Shown one piece after another: positions 1 through 12,665 of a stretch of 64,000 bases of DNA. Position 1 is the stretch's first letter; each line of letters starts with the position of its first letter. Under the pieces are notes generated by a model. It did not search any database. It saw only the letters and a program-made list of their open reading frames with translations, and had not been told where the DNA came from. A program made the position numbers and the translations under genes. Source of the DNA: Calonectria ilicicola (lineage: Eukaryota; Ascomycota; Sordariomycetes; Hypocreales; Nectriaceae); the NCBI GenBank assembly GCA_020809705.1, contig CP085829.1:3782001-3846000 (forward strand), written 5' to 3'.

Positions 1-249
1 AAATAAAATAAATAAAATAAATAAAATAAATAAAATAAATAAAATAAATAAAATAAATAAAATAAATAAAATAAATAAAATAAATAAAATAAATAAAATA
101 AATAAAATAAATAAAATAAATAAAATAAATAAAATAAATAAAATAAATAAAATAAATAAAATAAATAAAATAAATAAAATAAATAAAATAAATAAAATAA
201 ATAAAATAAATAAAATAAATAAAATAAATAAAATAAATAAAATAAATAA
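1..249. repeat. 9-bp tandem array (AAATAAAAT)n
   Basis: A near-perfect run of the 9-bp unit AAATAAAAT, about 27 units, beginning at the first base and so probably extending upstream of the window. It breaks down at about 245-260 into irregular A/T sequence. The unit contains no C or G, so it is immune to RIP and gives no information on mutation load. It is a minisatellite; it does not resemble TTAGGG-type telomere repeats. Confidence 0.95.
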
Positions 250-574
250 TAAAAATAAAAATATTATTTAATAATGTTTCTTAAAAAGCATTTAATAAAT
301 TAAATTTTATTTTTATTATAATCTTCTTATATTTTAATAAAAAGAAAACTTTAAAAGATTAATATAATAAATATAAGAAAAAAATATTATTAATTTAAAC
401 TTAATTAATAATAAAAGTATAAATCAATATAAATAAGAAATTATTAATTAATTAAAGTTAAAAAAAATAATTTATAAATAAAAAGATTTAAATTTTTAAA
501 AGAAAAATTAAATACTTTTAAAAAGAAGGATAATTATTTGTAATAATATAAATTAAAGAAATTGAGAGAGATAT
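250..574. other. AT-rich stretch, nothing recognised
   Basis: Almost pure A/T sequence between the tandem array and repeat D. No reading frame, long repeat or motif seen. It may be a fully RIP-degraded transposon remnant, but there is no positive evidence. Confidence 0.5.
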
Positions 575-690
575 AAGATTAAGGAAAAAAGAGGGCTAGA
601 TAGTATCTATTTAAGTAATTAAAAGTGCTTTTTTTTAATTTAATATTTAATGATAATATAATTATTGAAGATTTTCTTTAATATAAATAC
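575..690 (+). repeat. repeat D, copy D1
   Basis: One of four copies of a roughly 140-bp dispersed repeat (others at about 3320-3458, 29331-29475, 50465-50625). The shared core reads AAGGAAAA-GAGGGCTAGATA, then a short hairpin region, then AAGTAATTAAAAGTGC followed by eight T. D1 faces plus and D2 faces minus, so they are inverted around the gypsy fragment at 690-3319. The family could be solo LTRs or a small non-autonomous element; its ends are not defined. Confidence 0.75.
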
Positions 691-2786
691 TAATAGAAAT
701 ATTAAAATAAAAAAATCCTTAAATAAAGAAAAAAATAAAATAATTTAAAAAGAAAAACTAATATATTTAAAGGATTATTAATTATTTTATTATTAATTTT
801 AATATAATTATAAAATAAAAAAATAATAAAATTAATAATCTTTAAAATATTATTAATAATCTTAATAATAAATAATTTAAATAAAATATATAATATAAAT
901 AATATCTTAAGAAAATAAATAATTTTATAATTATTAAAAAAGATTATAAAGAAATCCTTAAGCTAAAAGAACCTTTAATTTAAAATAATAATTTAATTAT
1001 TCTTTAAAAATAATTAATCTAAATAAAGAATCATTATATTTTTTATTTAAATATCTTTAATTAAAAATAACTTAAAGTCTATTATAAAGAAGCTTAAAAA
1101 AGATATTTTTAATTATATAATTATATTTTAAGGAATTTATATAAAAGATTATAATAAAATAATCTCTTAAAATTAATAAAGTATTTAATAATTTTAGAAA
1201 ATTTAAAAAGAATTAATTAATTATTTTAATATAATTAATAAATAATAATAAGTTTTATAAAATTTTAAGGAATTTAAATAACTTAAAGCTTATAATACTT
1301 ACTTATTTAACTTTTAATATTATATTATTAAATTAAATTAAAATAATAAAACTTTAATTAATAAATTCTATTAAAACTTAAAAAATAATATGAAAAATAA
1401 AATTAATTAGTAAATAGAACTCTTAAAAAAATTTAAAATTTATATAGCTTATATAATTAGAATTAATAATTAATAATTTAAAAGAAAATTAAAAAGAAAA
1501 TAAAATAAAAAATATATCTTTAATACTTTTATAAACCTTAATAATACTTTAATATTTTATAGAATTACTTTAAAGTAATAGAACTTAAAATTACTTAATA
1601 ATAATAATTAGATCTATTTAAGATTATTTAATATAATTATAATAAAAAGAAATATAAAAGCTTTAAATATAAAAAATTAAATTTAAATTTATATTAAAAG
1701 TATAAAAAACTCTAGGAATTATAAATTATACTTTAATTATAATAAAAAGAAATAAAATATTTATAGAATAAACTTTAATATTAGAAAGAAATACTCTTTA
1801 AAAAGAAGAAATTCTTCTTATTATAACCTAAAAAGTACTCCTTATAGTTTAATAGTAAATTAATAAGTATATTTAATATTATTAAAATATAAAATAAAAA
1901 GAAATCCTATACTTATAGTCTAATAATTATAAATAAGCCTTTAAAATAAGTATTCTTATAATTATTTTTAATATTAATACTAATCTAAATATAAATACTT
2001 TAAAATAATAAAATATTATAAATTATAATAAGAAAGAATATTAATATTAAAAGAAAAAAGTATTATATTTAATTAATTACTAAAGAAATATAATAAAATA
2101 AAATCTAATATCTATTTTATAATAAATCTAAAAGTAATTATTAAAAATAGGCTTATATTTATTTAATTTAAAGATTAAGATAATCTTAGACTAAACCTTT
2201 TAAATAAATAATATATTAAGATTATATAATTTTATTATTATTATTAAAATATATACTTTATATACTTAAAAAAGAAAGAATAAATACTTCTTTATTAAAT
2301 TAATAAATAAGCTTATTAAATATATATTAGATAGAATCTATAATAAATAAATATTTATAAGCTAATAGAAATTAAATAATTTTATAGCTTATATAAAATA
2401 TAAAAAGGATTCTTTAAACTATAAGGACTTTTTATAGGACTAGTACCTAGACCTAGAGTATAATAAATATATTACCTTAAAAGTATAAGATTAATATAAT
2501 CTTAAGAAACTTTTAAAAGAAAAATACCCTTTATAAAAAAGTAATAAAAATAATTAAATAATTAATTCTTAGAATTACTAAAAGAACTTCTTATTAAGGC
2601 TTTATATATTATTAATATAAAATAATCTTAATATAAATTAATAATATATATAAAGATTAATAGAAAATAATATAATATTATAGTAAATAGTAGAACTAAA
2701 AGAAATTATATTTACTTTTAAATAATTAATAAACTTTAATTATTATAATAAATAAAATTAGAATTTTATAATATTATAAATCTTAA
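690..2786 (+). pseudogene. RIP-degraded Ty3/gypsy gag and protease (C-like fragment)
   Basis: Forward-strand remnant of a gypsy polyprotein related to element C1 at 40097-47864. Around 1360-1500 the decayed frame keeps the capsid pattern YYxxLKxxMKxxI...RINN, matching the capsid of C1 (41990-42120). Near 1727-1770 a YFNYNKK stretch is the likely remnant of a CCHC zinc knuckle with Cys changed to Tyr, although its second half is too degraded to confirm. At 2686-2694 the protease catalytic triplet D-S-G reads N-S-R, followed by RNYI as in C1 (43342). Many in-frame TAA/TAG codons sit where Gln or Trp is expected. The 5' LTR is not recognised, and the 3' part is broken by insert B0 and repeat D2. 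Confidence 0.75.
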
Positions 2787-3184
2787 AGATCACTACTTAT
2801 ATCCTATTAATTACTTAATTAAACTATTATTTACATTTCTTATTTTATAATACTTCCTTTCCTTTTCCTTTCCTTTCTATAAACTATCCTTCTTTTTAAA
2901 CTATTTTCTTTAATTTATTAATTTATTTATATTTTAAATTTATTTTATATTTATTTAATTTCTTTAAAAATCTTTTTTAATTATTATTTAAAAAAATAAA
3001 ATATAAATATAAAAATATATAAAAAAGATAAAAATAAAAAATTATTATTTTATTTAAAAAATAATTTTAATAAATTAATAATAATTTTAAAAAAATAAAA
3101 AAGAAAAAAGTAAATAATTATTTAAAAAATATATTATTTTAATATAAAATATATAAATAATTCTTTATAAAAGAATTAAAAATA
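2787..3184. mobile_element. LINE/SINE-like insert B0 (degraded)
   Basis: The first ~75 bp (CACTACTTATATCCTATTAA...) match the constant end of inserts B1, B2 and B3, with RIP-type changes. The following T/C-rich and A/T-rich body resembles theirs more loosely. It separates the protease remnant (2686) from the reverse-transcriptase remnant (3185-3319) of the surrounding gypsy fragment, as expected of an insertion. The far end and target-site duplication could not be identified, and the GC-richer block that closes the other copies is absent. Confidence 0.6.
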
Positions 3185-3319
3185 AAATTATCTAAATTTA
3201 ATTAATAAAATTATAAAATTATCTTTAAAAATAGATTTAATATTTAATTTTATTTTATTTATAATTCTAATTAAATTAAATTTAATATTTTAAAGAAATA
3301 TATTAAAAATATTAATAAT
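3185..3319 (+). pseudogene. Ty3/gypsy reverse transcriptase fragment (continuation)
   Basis: Matches C1 at 43940-44060, the segment between protease and RT, base for base apart from C-to-T and G-to-A changes. It continues the 690-2786 remnant after insert B0, with some C1-equivalent sequence missing, and stops abruptly at repeat D2. Confidence 0.7.
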
Positions 3320-3458
3320 TGTCTTTTTACTAAATATTAAATTAAAAAAAAGCACTTTTAATTCTTTAAATAGGTATTATCTAGCCCTCCTTTTCCCTTA
3401 ACCTTAGAATTTATATAAGATCTATTTATATATATATAATATTATACCTTCCTTAACA
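3320..3458 (-). repeat. repeat D, copy D2
   Basis: Minus-oriented copy of repeat D. Read on the minus strand it runs TGTTAAGGAAGGTATA, a TATATATATATAAATA stretch, GGGCTAGATAATACC, AAAGTGC and a T run, ending near AAAAAGACA. D2 and D4 share about 60 bp more on the TGTTAAGG side than D1 or D3. TG...CA-like ends and the TATA stretch would fit a short LTR, but no target duplication is visible. Confidence 0.7.
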
Positions 3459-3470
3459 TTTATAAATAAA

Positions 3471-3685
3471 TGTAAAGATATAGGACCAAGAGGACCAATC
3501 AAGCATGCATATTGAATATATATTAGCATAAGATATTATAAGGTAAGGATACCTATAATAGTATTATATAATAAATATAGGCAAATAATTCTATAATTTA
3601 TTAAATTAAAATCTTAATAATAAAAATAAAGATTTATTATAATCTTATTTATATTTTACTTTAATTATAAATTTAATTTATTATA
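3471..3685 (+). mobile_element. family A gypsy 5' LTR (A1)
   Basis: 215-bp long terminal repeat starting TGTAAAGATATAGGACC and ending TTATA (ancestral TTACA), giving TGTAA/TTACA inverted ends. The same 215-bp unit occurs complete at 8529, 14310, 32563, 50812 and 60421. The first ~70 bp here retain CA and TG, while the rest is RIP-mutated. Confidence 0.9.
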
Positions 3686-6600
3686 ATTCTTTAATTTCTT
3701 TTTTTTAAAAAATTAATATATTATATAATAAATAAAGCTATTAAAAGCTTAAAAAGAATTAATATTATATTATTAATTTTTAAATTAATAAGGATTTATT
3801 ATAATAAATAAAAGTTATAAATATAAATTATATATAATTAAAAGTATAAATAGGAATTTTAAAAAAGTTTATTTAAAAAGATAAGGTATTAAAGAATCTA
3901 GATATATTTTTTATTTTAATTTTTAAAAGTATTTTAATTATAAAGTTAAAAAAATAAAAATCTTAAGATTTAAAGAATATTAAAAAGTAAATATTATTAT
4001 TATTTATAATATAAATCTTATATAATATAAAGAAAATTATAATATTTATAAAAGATTTTATAATTATAATAATTTAATAATAAAAATAATTTTAAATATA
4101 ATAATAGTAATTTTAAGCTTAGTAATAGTAATTTTAAGCTTAGTAATAGTAATTTTAAATAGATATATTATATTAATTAATTATATAGCTTAATATAGGT
4201 TTAAGGAAGGATTATAAGAAATCTTTATTATATAATTATAAAAGATTTAATAAAAATATATTAGGTATTTAAGTTAATAACTAGATCTATATTATTAAAA
4301 TTAATAATAATTTATAATTAGATAGTTCTATTATATAGTATATAAAGTAGGCTATAATTAAGTTCTTATACTTTTTATAAATATAATAATATAATTATAT
4401 TAGGGGGCTTATTAGTTAAGACCTTTTATAAGAAAATTTTCTTATTTTTATATATAAAATATATATTAACCTAGATCTATATAAATATTAACTTTATAAT
4501 AAATTACTATCTTTAAAGTAAAAAAAGCATTATATATTATAATAATATTTTATTATATAAATAATCTTATATATTATATTAAGTATTAAAAGTTTAAAGG
4601 ATAATATTATTTTAAATTATAATTTAAATTAAAAATAAAAATATTAAAATAAAAAATAAAATTTAAAAAGTCTTATAAGATAATTAATAAAATTAAATAA
4701 TTTTAAATTTATTTTTATTAAAATAATTAAAGAATATAAAAAAGTAATAATATTAAAAGATTACTTTTTAATTAATAAAAAAGCTTTTAAAAGTAATATT
4801 TTAATAATTATAAAAATTAAAATAAAGATTAAGATAAAAATAGAAGTTAAGGAAATATATTTAAATTAATCTTTTTAAAAGATAATATTAAATTTATTTT
4901 TTTATTATTTTTAATAATATAAAGAAAATTATTAATTTTAATTATATTTAATTTTTAATTTATTATATTTATAATAAAAAAGATTATATTTTTTTTATTA
5001 TTTATTATAATAAAAAAATAATATACTTTTTAAAATTATTAAAATTTAAATTATAAATAATAATTTTATTAAAATAAATTTATTAAAAAATAAATAAATA
5101 TAAATTTAATATATAAAATTATTATATATAAGAAACTTCTATCTTTAAGATAGATTATTTAAGAAAGAGTATTAATATTTAATATTTATAAGAAAAAGAA
5201 GTTTAAATAAATATAGATATTTATATATAAGTAAATCTTATTAGTTAATAATTAGTATAAAGATTAGATTTAAAGCTAGCTTTAGATATAATTATATTTA
5301 TATTAGAAAATTATAATAGAATTATATTAATCTTATATAAGATATATTAATTAACTTTATTTTTAATTAATTATTAAAGAATATTTTAAAAGATTTAAAA
5401 AATATTTATTAAAATATAATATTTAAAAGATATTAATAATTTATTTTTTTTAAATAATTTTATAAATAAAAAAGATATTATAATTAATATATATAACTAT
5501 TAGTAAATATATAAATTTATTTTTTTTATAAAATTTAAAAATATTATAAAAAACTTAATAAAAAATAATAAAAAAATTTATATATTTTATATTATTAATA
5601 TATAATTATTAAAAAAAAAGTTAATTAAAGTTTTAAAAAATAAAATTATTAATAATAATATTAATATATTATTTTTAAAATTATAATTAAAATAATATAT
5701 ATTTAATAAAATAAAGATAATAAAATTATTACTTTTTAAAAATATAAAATATTCTATTAACACTATAGAAGACAAAAAGCTTCTATATAATCTATTATAC
5801 TTACTAAATATTAAATAATATTATATATTATAAATATATATAATAAATAATATTATTAATAATAGAATATAATTATTAATTAATATTATTAATATATTAA
5901 TATTATTTATATTAAAAAAAATAATATTATTTATTTATATATAAATTATAAAGATTTTAATATAATTATTATTAAAAATTATTATTTATTTTTATTTATT
6001 AATAATCTTTTAAATAAATTAATAAAAGTAAAATAAATTATTAAAATTAATATTTATAATATATATTATTATATTAAAATTAAAGAAAATAATAAATAGA
6101 AGATTATTTTTAAAATTTAATATAATTATTTTAAATATATAATTATATTATTTAAATTAATTAATATTTTAATTATTTTTTGAATATATATTTATTATAT
6201 ATTTATAGAATTTTTAAATATTTATTATATTATGTATTTAAATAATATTATTATTTATTTTAAAATAAAAAAATAATATATTAAAAATATTAAGAAGATT
6301 TTTAAATAATTATATAATTTTTAATTATATATTAAATTCTTTAAATATATCTTTTATTAATAAAAGATAGAATTCTTAAAGTATATAATTATTTAAAAAA
6401 AATTAAAATAAATTTTATATAAATTTAACCTATTATTAAATAATAAAAGCTATTTATAATTATTAAAAGCTTAGAGTACTAGAGTTATTATCTATTAAGG
6501 CTATTAAAAAAGTTTATAATATTAATAAATTATTTTATTTTTAAAAATATTATTAAAGCTTTAATAAAAGATCTTAAAAGAAGACTTATAAGATAGATTT

Positions 6601-8470
6601 ATAAGCTATTCTTATTTAATTTTAATCTTAAATATAAATTAAAGAAGCTTAATTTAGTAAATAATCTATTAAAATAATTAGATTATATAAAAAAGGAAAT
6701 TATATATAAAGATATATTTTTTATACTTATAAAGAAACTTTAATTAATAAAGAAATTATTATTAAATATATAATATATAATTATTAATATAAAAGATAAA
6801 ATTAAAATTATTAATATTTATATATAAGCTATTTATATTAATCTTAAAGATAATATACTTATATATTAGATAGTAAATAAAGATTTTTTATTTTTAAATT
6901 AAAAGTAGATTATTAAATTATTAAATTAATAAAATATAATTATAATCTTTTTAATTATATAATAATAAAAGATTAATAATATTATTATAAAAAAAGTATT
7001 TAATAAAAAGAGATTATATACTTTAATTATAAAAATCTATTAGAAGCTAAAATAATTAATTTAAAATAACTTATTTTATATTTTATTATAAAAAAGCTTA
7101 TAAAAAGTAAAATAATATTTTTTATTTAATTATTTATATAATTAAAAGAATTAATTTAAGAATTATAAATTAAAAATCCTTTTTATTAATAATAAGTATA
7201 GAAGGTTAAATAGGATATTAGAGATATAAAAGTATATTATTTAAATAAAAATAATATACTCTTTTATAAGGGAAGGCTTATTATTTTAATATAATATATA
7301 TTAAGGATTAAAATACTTTATAAATACTATAATAATCTAAAGATAAGATATATAAAAGTTATTAAAATAATTAAATTTATTAAAAGAAAATTCTATTAAA
7401 AAGAAATTATAAAGAATATATATAATTATATTTTAAAATATTAGGTATATTAGGGTATATAAATCTTATATTATAGATTATATAGAAAGTTATAGTTTTT
7501 ATTATTATTAATATATTTTTTTTAAAAAATTAATATAGATTTTATTATAAAATTATTTTAAAGTATTTATAATAATAAAGAAAAATATAATATTATTTTT
7601 ATAATTATTTATTATTTATTATCCTTAAATTAATAAATAAATTAAGTAAATATATTAAACTTTAAAAAGATATTTAAGATTATTTATAAAAGAAATTTTA
7701 AAAAAATAAATAATATAATTTTTTAAAAGTAAGTTTATTTATAATAATAGTTAATATAATATTATAAAAGTATTATTAATATAAATATTATATAATTATT
7801 ATTTTAAAATAATTAAATATACTTTAAAGTATTTAAAGATTTATATATAAAATATATAAAAATATATTAAAATTTTAAATTATATATATATTTAAATTTA
7901 ATAATATTAATAAAAAGTTATAAAAATATAAATTAAATATTATAATAAAAAATATATTATTATAAAATATAAAAAAAATATATTATTAATTTATTTATAA
8001 AGAACTTTAAATTTAAATATAAGAAATTTATATTTAAGTTTATTAAGATTATTATTATTAAAAGAATAAAATAATAAGCTTATAAAATATATCTACTTAA
8101 ATAATACTAATAAATATATAATATTTTCTTAATTTTCTTACTTAAACTTTAAGAAAATACTAAAGGTAATATTACTATTTACCTATTAAAGCTAATTAAA
8201 AAAAAGAATAAGTAAAAGATTAAGGAGATTATTATATATAAAAATAATAATAATAAAATATTATATTAAATTAAGTAAATTAAATAATCTATAAAATATA
8301 ATATATAAAAATCTAAAGCTTATTTTAAAAATATAATAACTTTAATATATAAATACTATAAGTAAATTAAAAGAATATATAAAAAATAGAATAATAAAGC
8401 ATAAAGGTAATACTACTTCTACTAAATCCTCTTAAAACTTAAGAATAAGCCTCTAGAAGAAGAGGATAAT
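3686..8470 (+). pseudogene. family A Ty3/gypsy internal region (A1), RIP-dead
   Basis: Forward gag-pol remnant with stops in every frame. At 6235-6246 the reverse transcriptase catalytic box YLDD reads YLNN, followed by IIIYF, with GAT changed to AAT at both Asp codons. At 7620-7690 the integrase motif HPQTDGQTER reads YP*INK*IK*, followed by TLKRYLRLF; stops replace Gln, Asn replaces Asp, Lys replaces Gly and Glu. Relative to A2 and A6, A1 lacks about 330 bp of the RNase H region near 6436 and about 180 bp of integrase core near 7604. A 21-bp tandem (TAATAGTAATTTTAAGCTTAG) repeats about 2.5 times at 4101-4155, probably in gag. Bounded by LTRs at 3471 and 8471. Confidence 0.85.
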
Positions 8471-8528
8471 TATAAAAATATAGGACCAAAAGGACCAATT
8501 AAGTATATATATTAAATATATATTAATA
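8471..8528 (+). mobile_element. truncated 3' LTR of A1
   Basis: Only the first 58 bp of the 215-bp LTR-A remain (TATAAAAATATAGGACC...), cut exactly where the reverse-oriented LTR of A2 begins. The upstream internal sequence matches the 3' ends of A3 and A6. Confidence 0.9.
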
Positions 8529-8743
8529 TACAATGAACTAGATTCATGACTAAAATGAAGCATAAATAGGACTACAATAGACCTCTATTCTTATTATTAA
8601 AACTTTAATTTAATAAATTATAGAATTATTTGCCTACACTTACTATATAATATTGTTATGGGTGTTCTTACTTTATAGTATCTTATGCTAGTATATATTT
8701 AGTATATATGCTTAATTAGTTCTTTTAATTCTATATTTTTATA
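8529..8743 (-). mobile_element. family A 3' LTR of reverse element A2
   Basis: Complete 215-bp LTR-A on the minus strand, from TACAATGAACTAGATTC to TATATTTTTATA. It is moderately RIP-mutated and keeps a few TG dinucleotides. Confidence 0.9.
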
Positions 8744-8790
8744 ATTATATCTTTCTTCTAGAGGCTTGTTTTTAAGTTTTAAGAGGATTT

Positions 8791-8975
8791 TATTGGATTC
8801 AAAGGGAAGGTGGGTTTTAGCACTAGTGCCAGGTCTCTAGGGTGTATGTGAATCTTGCTTGTTTTTCATCTATCTAGGCTAGCCTGTGGTGTTTATGTGT
8901 GTGTGCGTGGGTCACCTGACCCACAGGGCTGCTGCCTAAAGCAGCCGAGCCTGCTGTTGCAGACTGGTTCCAACA
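8791..8975. mobile_element. solo LTR of a Copia-type element, unmutated, 5-bp TSD
   Basis: A 185-bp GC-richer block inside the A/T-rich A2 interior. It starts TATTGGATTCAAAG (ancestral TGTTGG probable) and ends GGTTCCAACA, the TGTTGG...CCAACA ends typical of Ty1/copia LTRs. It is flanked by the direct repeat GATTT at 8786-8790 and 8976-8980; the uninterrupted sequence is seen in other family A copies. CA and TG are abundant inside, unlike its surroundings, so it arrived after RIP of A2 or escaped it by being short. A short open frame across it has no recognisable product and is taken as chance. Confidence 0.8.
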
Positions 8976-11900
8976 GATTTAGTAGGAGTAATATTACCTT
9001 TATATTTTATTATTTTATTTCTTATATATTCTTTTAATTTATTTATAATATTTATATATTAAAGTTATTATATTCTTAAAATAAACTTTAAGTTCCTATA
9101 TATTATATTTTATAAATTATTTAATTTATTTAATTTAATATAATATCTTATTATTATTATCTTTATATATAATAATTTTCTTAATTTTTTACTTATTCTT
9201 TTTTTTAACTAGCTCTAGTAAATAAATAGTAATATTATTTTTAATACCTTTTTAGAGTTTAAATAAAAAATTTAGAAAATATTATATATTTATTAATATT
9301 ATTTAAGTAGGTATACTTTATAAGCCTATTATTCTATTCTTTTAATAATAATAATCTTAATAAATTTAAATATAAATTTCTTATATTTAAATTTAAAATT
9401 TTTTATAAATAAATTAATAATTTATTCTTTTTTATATTTTATAATAATATATTTTTATTATAATATTTAATTTATATTTTTATAACTTTTTATTAATATT
9501 ATTAAATTTAAATATATATATAATTTAAAATTTTAATATATTTTATATATAAGTTTTTAACTATTTTAAAGTATATTTAATTATTTTAAAATAATAATTA
9601 TATAATACTTATATTAATAATATTTTAATAATACTATATTAATTATTATTATAAGTAAATTTACTTTTAAAAAGTTATATTACCTATCTTTTTAAGATTT
9701 CTTCTATAAATAATCTTAAGTATCTCTCTAAGATTTAATATATTTATTTAATTTATTTATTAATTTAAAGATAGTAGATAGTAAATAACCATTTGGTTAT
9801 TACTTATTCTTTTATTAGTTCTTTTTAAAATTAATTTATAAATAATTTATTTTAATTATTTATAATATTTTTTAATATTTTATATTAATATTTTATATAT
9901 TTAAATAATAATAAATATTTTTTTTATAAATATAAATATAATAAATTTTATTATATAATAAATAATTATAAAAATAATATTATATTCTTCTTTATTATTA
10001 TAAATACTTTAAAATAATTTTATAATAAAATCTATATTAATTTCTTAAAAGAGATATATTAATAATAATAAAGATTATAACTTCCTATATAATCTATAAT
10101 ATAAGATTTATATATCTTAATATATTTAATATTTTAAAATATAATTATATATATTTTTTATAATTCCTTTTTAATAAAACTTTTTTTAATAAATTTAATT
10201 ATCTTAATAACTTCTATATACTTTACCTTTAGATTATTATAATATTTATAAAATATCCTAATCCTTAATATATACTATATTAAAATAATTAGCCTTTCCT
10301 TATAAAAAAGTATACTATTTTTATTTAAATAATATACCTTTATATCTCTAGTATTTTATTTAATTTTCTATATTTATTATTAATAAAAAGGATCTTTAGC
10401 TTATAGTTCTTAGATTAATTCTTTTAATTATATAGATAGTTAAGTAAGAAATACTATTTTACCTTTTATAAGCTCTTTTATAATAAGATATAAAATAAGT
10501 TATTTTAGATTAATTATCTTAGCTTTTAATAGGTTCTTATAGTTAAAGTGTATAATCTTTTTTTATTAAGTATTTTTCTTATAGTAATATTATTAGTTTT
10601 TTATTATTATATAATTAGAAAGATTATAATTATATTTTATTAGTTTAGTGGTTTAATAGTTTACTTCTAATCTAAGAATAAGGAATCTTTATTTATTATT
10701 TAATATATAAATATATTACCTTTAAAATTAATATAAATAGCTTATATATAAGTACTAGTAATTTTAATTTTACTTTTTATATTAGTAATTATATATTATA
10801 TATTTAATAATAATTCTTTTATTAATTAAAGCTTTTTTATAAATATAAAAAGTATATTTTTATATATAATTTCCCCTTTTATATAATTTAATTATTTTAA
10901 TAAATTATTTACTAAATTAAGCTTCTTTAGTTTATATTTAAGATTAAAATTAAATAAGAATAGCTTATAAATCTATTTTATAAATCTTTTTTAAGATTTT
11001 TTATTAAAGCTTTAATAATATTTTTAAAGGTAAAATAATTTATTAGTATTATAAACTTCTTTAATAGCTTTAATAAATAATAATTTTAATACTTTAAGTT
11101 TTTAATAATTATAAATAACTTTTATTATTTAATTTCTTAATATTATTTAATATTAAAAAGCTTTTTTAATTAATAAACTATTAAATATTATTAATCTTTT
11201 ATAAATTATAATAAGATCTTTAAGATAACTTTAGTAGATATATCTATCTTAATATAAGCTTTTAAAATTAGATCCTAATATTATAAGATAATTATTAAAT
11301 AAAAGGCTATTTTTAATTTTTAAAATATATTTTCTTTAATCTTAGTTTAAGTAAGATCTTTAGTTTTATAATTATTCTTACTTTCTTTAAATAGCTTTAT
11401 TAAAGGTTCTATTATTTTAAAGTATTTAAAAATAAACTTCTAATAAAAATTATAAAAATTAAAAGATATTTATATATCCTTATATAAGATTAGTTTTTTC
11501 TATTTAATAATAAATTAAATTTATATATAATCTATCTTAATACTTTTTTAAATAATTATATACTTTAAGAATTCTATCTTTTACTAATAAAAAGTATATT
11601 TAAAGAATTTAATATATAATTAAAAATTATATAATTATCTAAGAATCTTCTGAATATTTTTAATATATTATTTTCTTATTTTAAAATAAATAATAATATT
11701 ATTTAAATATATAATAAAATAAATATTTAAAAGTCCTATAAATATATAATAAATATATATTTAAAAAAAGTTAAAGTATTAATTAATTTAAATAATATAA
11801 TTATATATTTAAAATAATTATATTAAATTCTAAAAATAATTATCTATTTATTATTTTTTTTAATTTTAATATAATAATATATATTATAAATATTAATCTT

Positions 11901-12534
11901 AATAATCTATTTTACTTTTACTAATTTATTTAAAAAATTATTAATAAATAAAAGTAAATATTAATTTTTAATAATAATTATATTAAGATCTTTATAATTT
12001 ATATATAAATAAATAATATTATTTTTTTTAATATAAATAATATTAATATATTAATAATATTAATTAATAATTATATTCTATTATAAATAATATTATTTAT
12101 TATATATATTTATAATATATAATATTATTTAATATTTAGTAAATATAATAGATTATATAGAGGCTTTTTGCCTTCTATAATATTATTAGAATGCTCTATA
12201 TTTTTAAAAAGTAATAATTTTATTATCTTTATTTTATTAAATATATATTATTTTAATTATAATTTTAAAAATAATATATTAATATTATTATTAATAGTTT
12301 TATTTTTTAAAACTTTAATTAATTTTTTTTTAATAATTATATATTAATAATATTCTTAGATTTTATAAAAGAAATAGATTTATATATTTAATAATAATTA
12401 TATATATTAATTATAATATCTTTTTTATTTATAGAATTATTTTAAAAAAGTAAATTATTAATATTTTTTAAATATTATATTTTAATAAATACTTTTTAAA
12501 TCTTTTAAAATATTTCTTAATAATTAATTAAAAA

Positions 12535-12665
12535 TAAAATTAATTAATATATTTTATATAAAATTAATTAATATATTTTATATAAAATTAATTAATATAT
12601 TTTATATAAAATTAATTAATATATTTTATATAAAATTAATTAATATATTTTATATAAAATTAATA
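12535..12665. repeat. 24-bp tandem repeat inside A2
   Basis: The unit ATTAATTAATATATTTTATA + TAAA is repeated about five times. Family A copies A4 (near 36478) and A7 have a single copy at the equivalent place, so the expansion is private to A2. Confidence 0.9.

Noticed and set aside
1..249. Telomere repeat at the window edge
   Set aside because: The unit lacks G runs and does not match any known telomere motif.
5587..5775. Short minus-strand open frame of 62 codons
   Set aside because: Lies antisense within A1 pol remnant; composition is Ile/Leu/Phe/Asn from A/T-only codons; no motif.
8855..9037. Open frame of 60 codons across the GC-richer island
   Set aside because: Crosses the end of the Copia-type solo LTR into A2; explained as non-coding LTR sequence.
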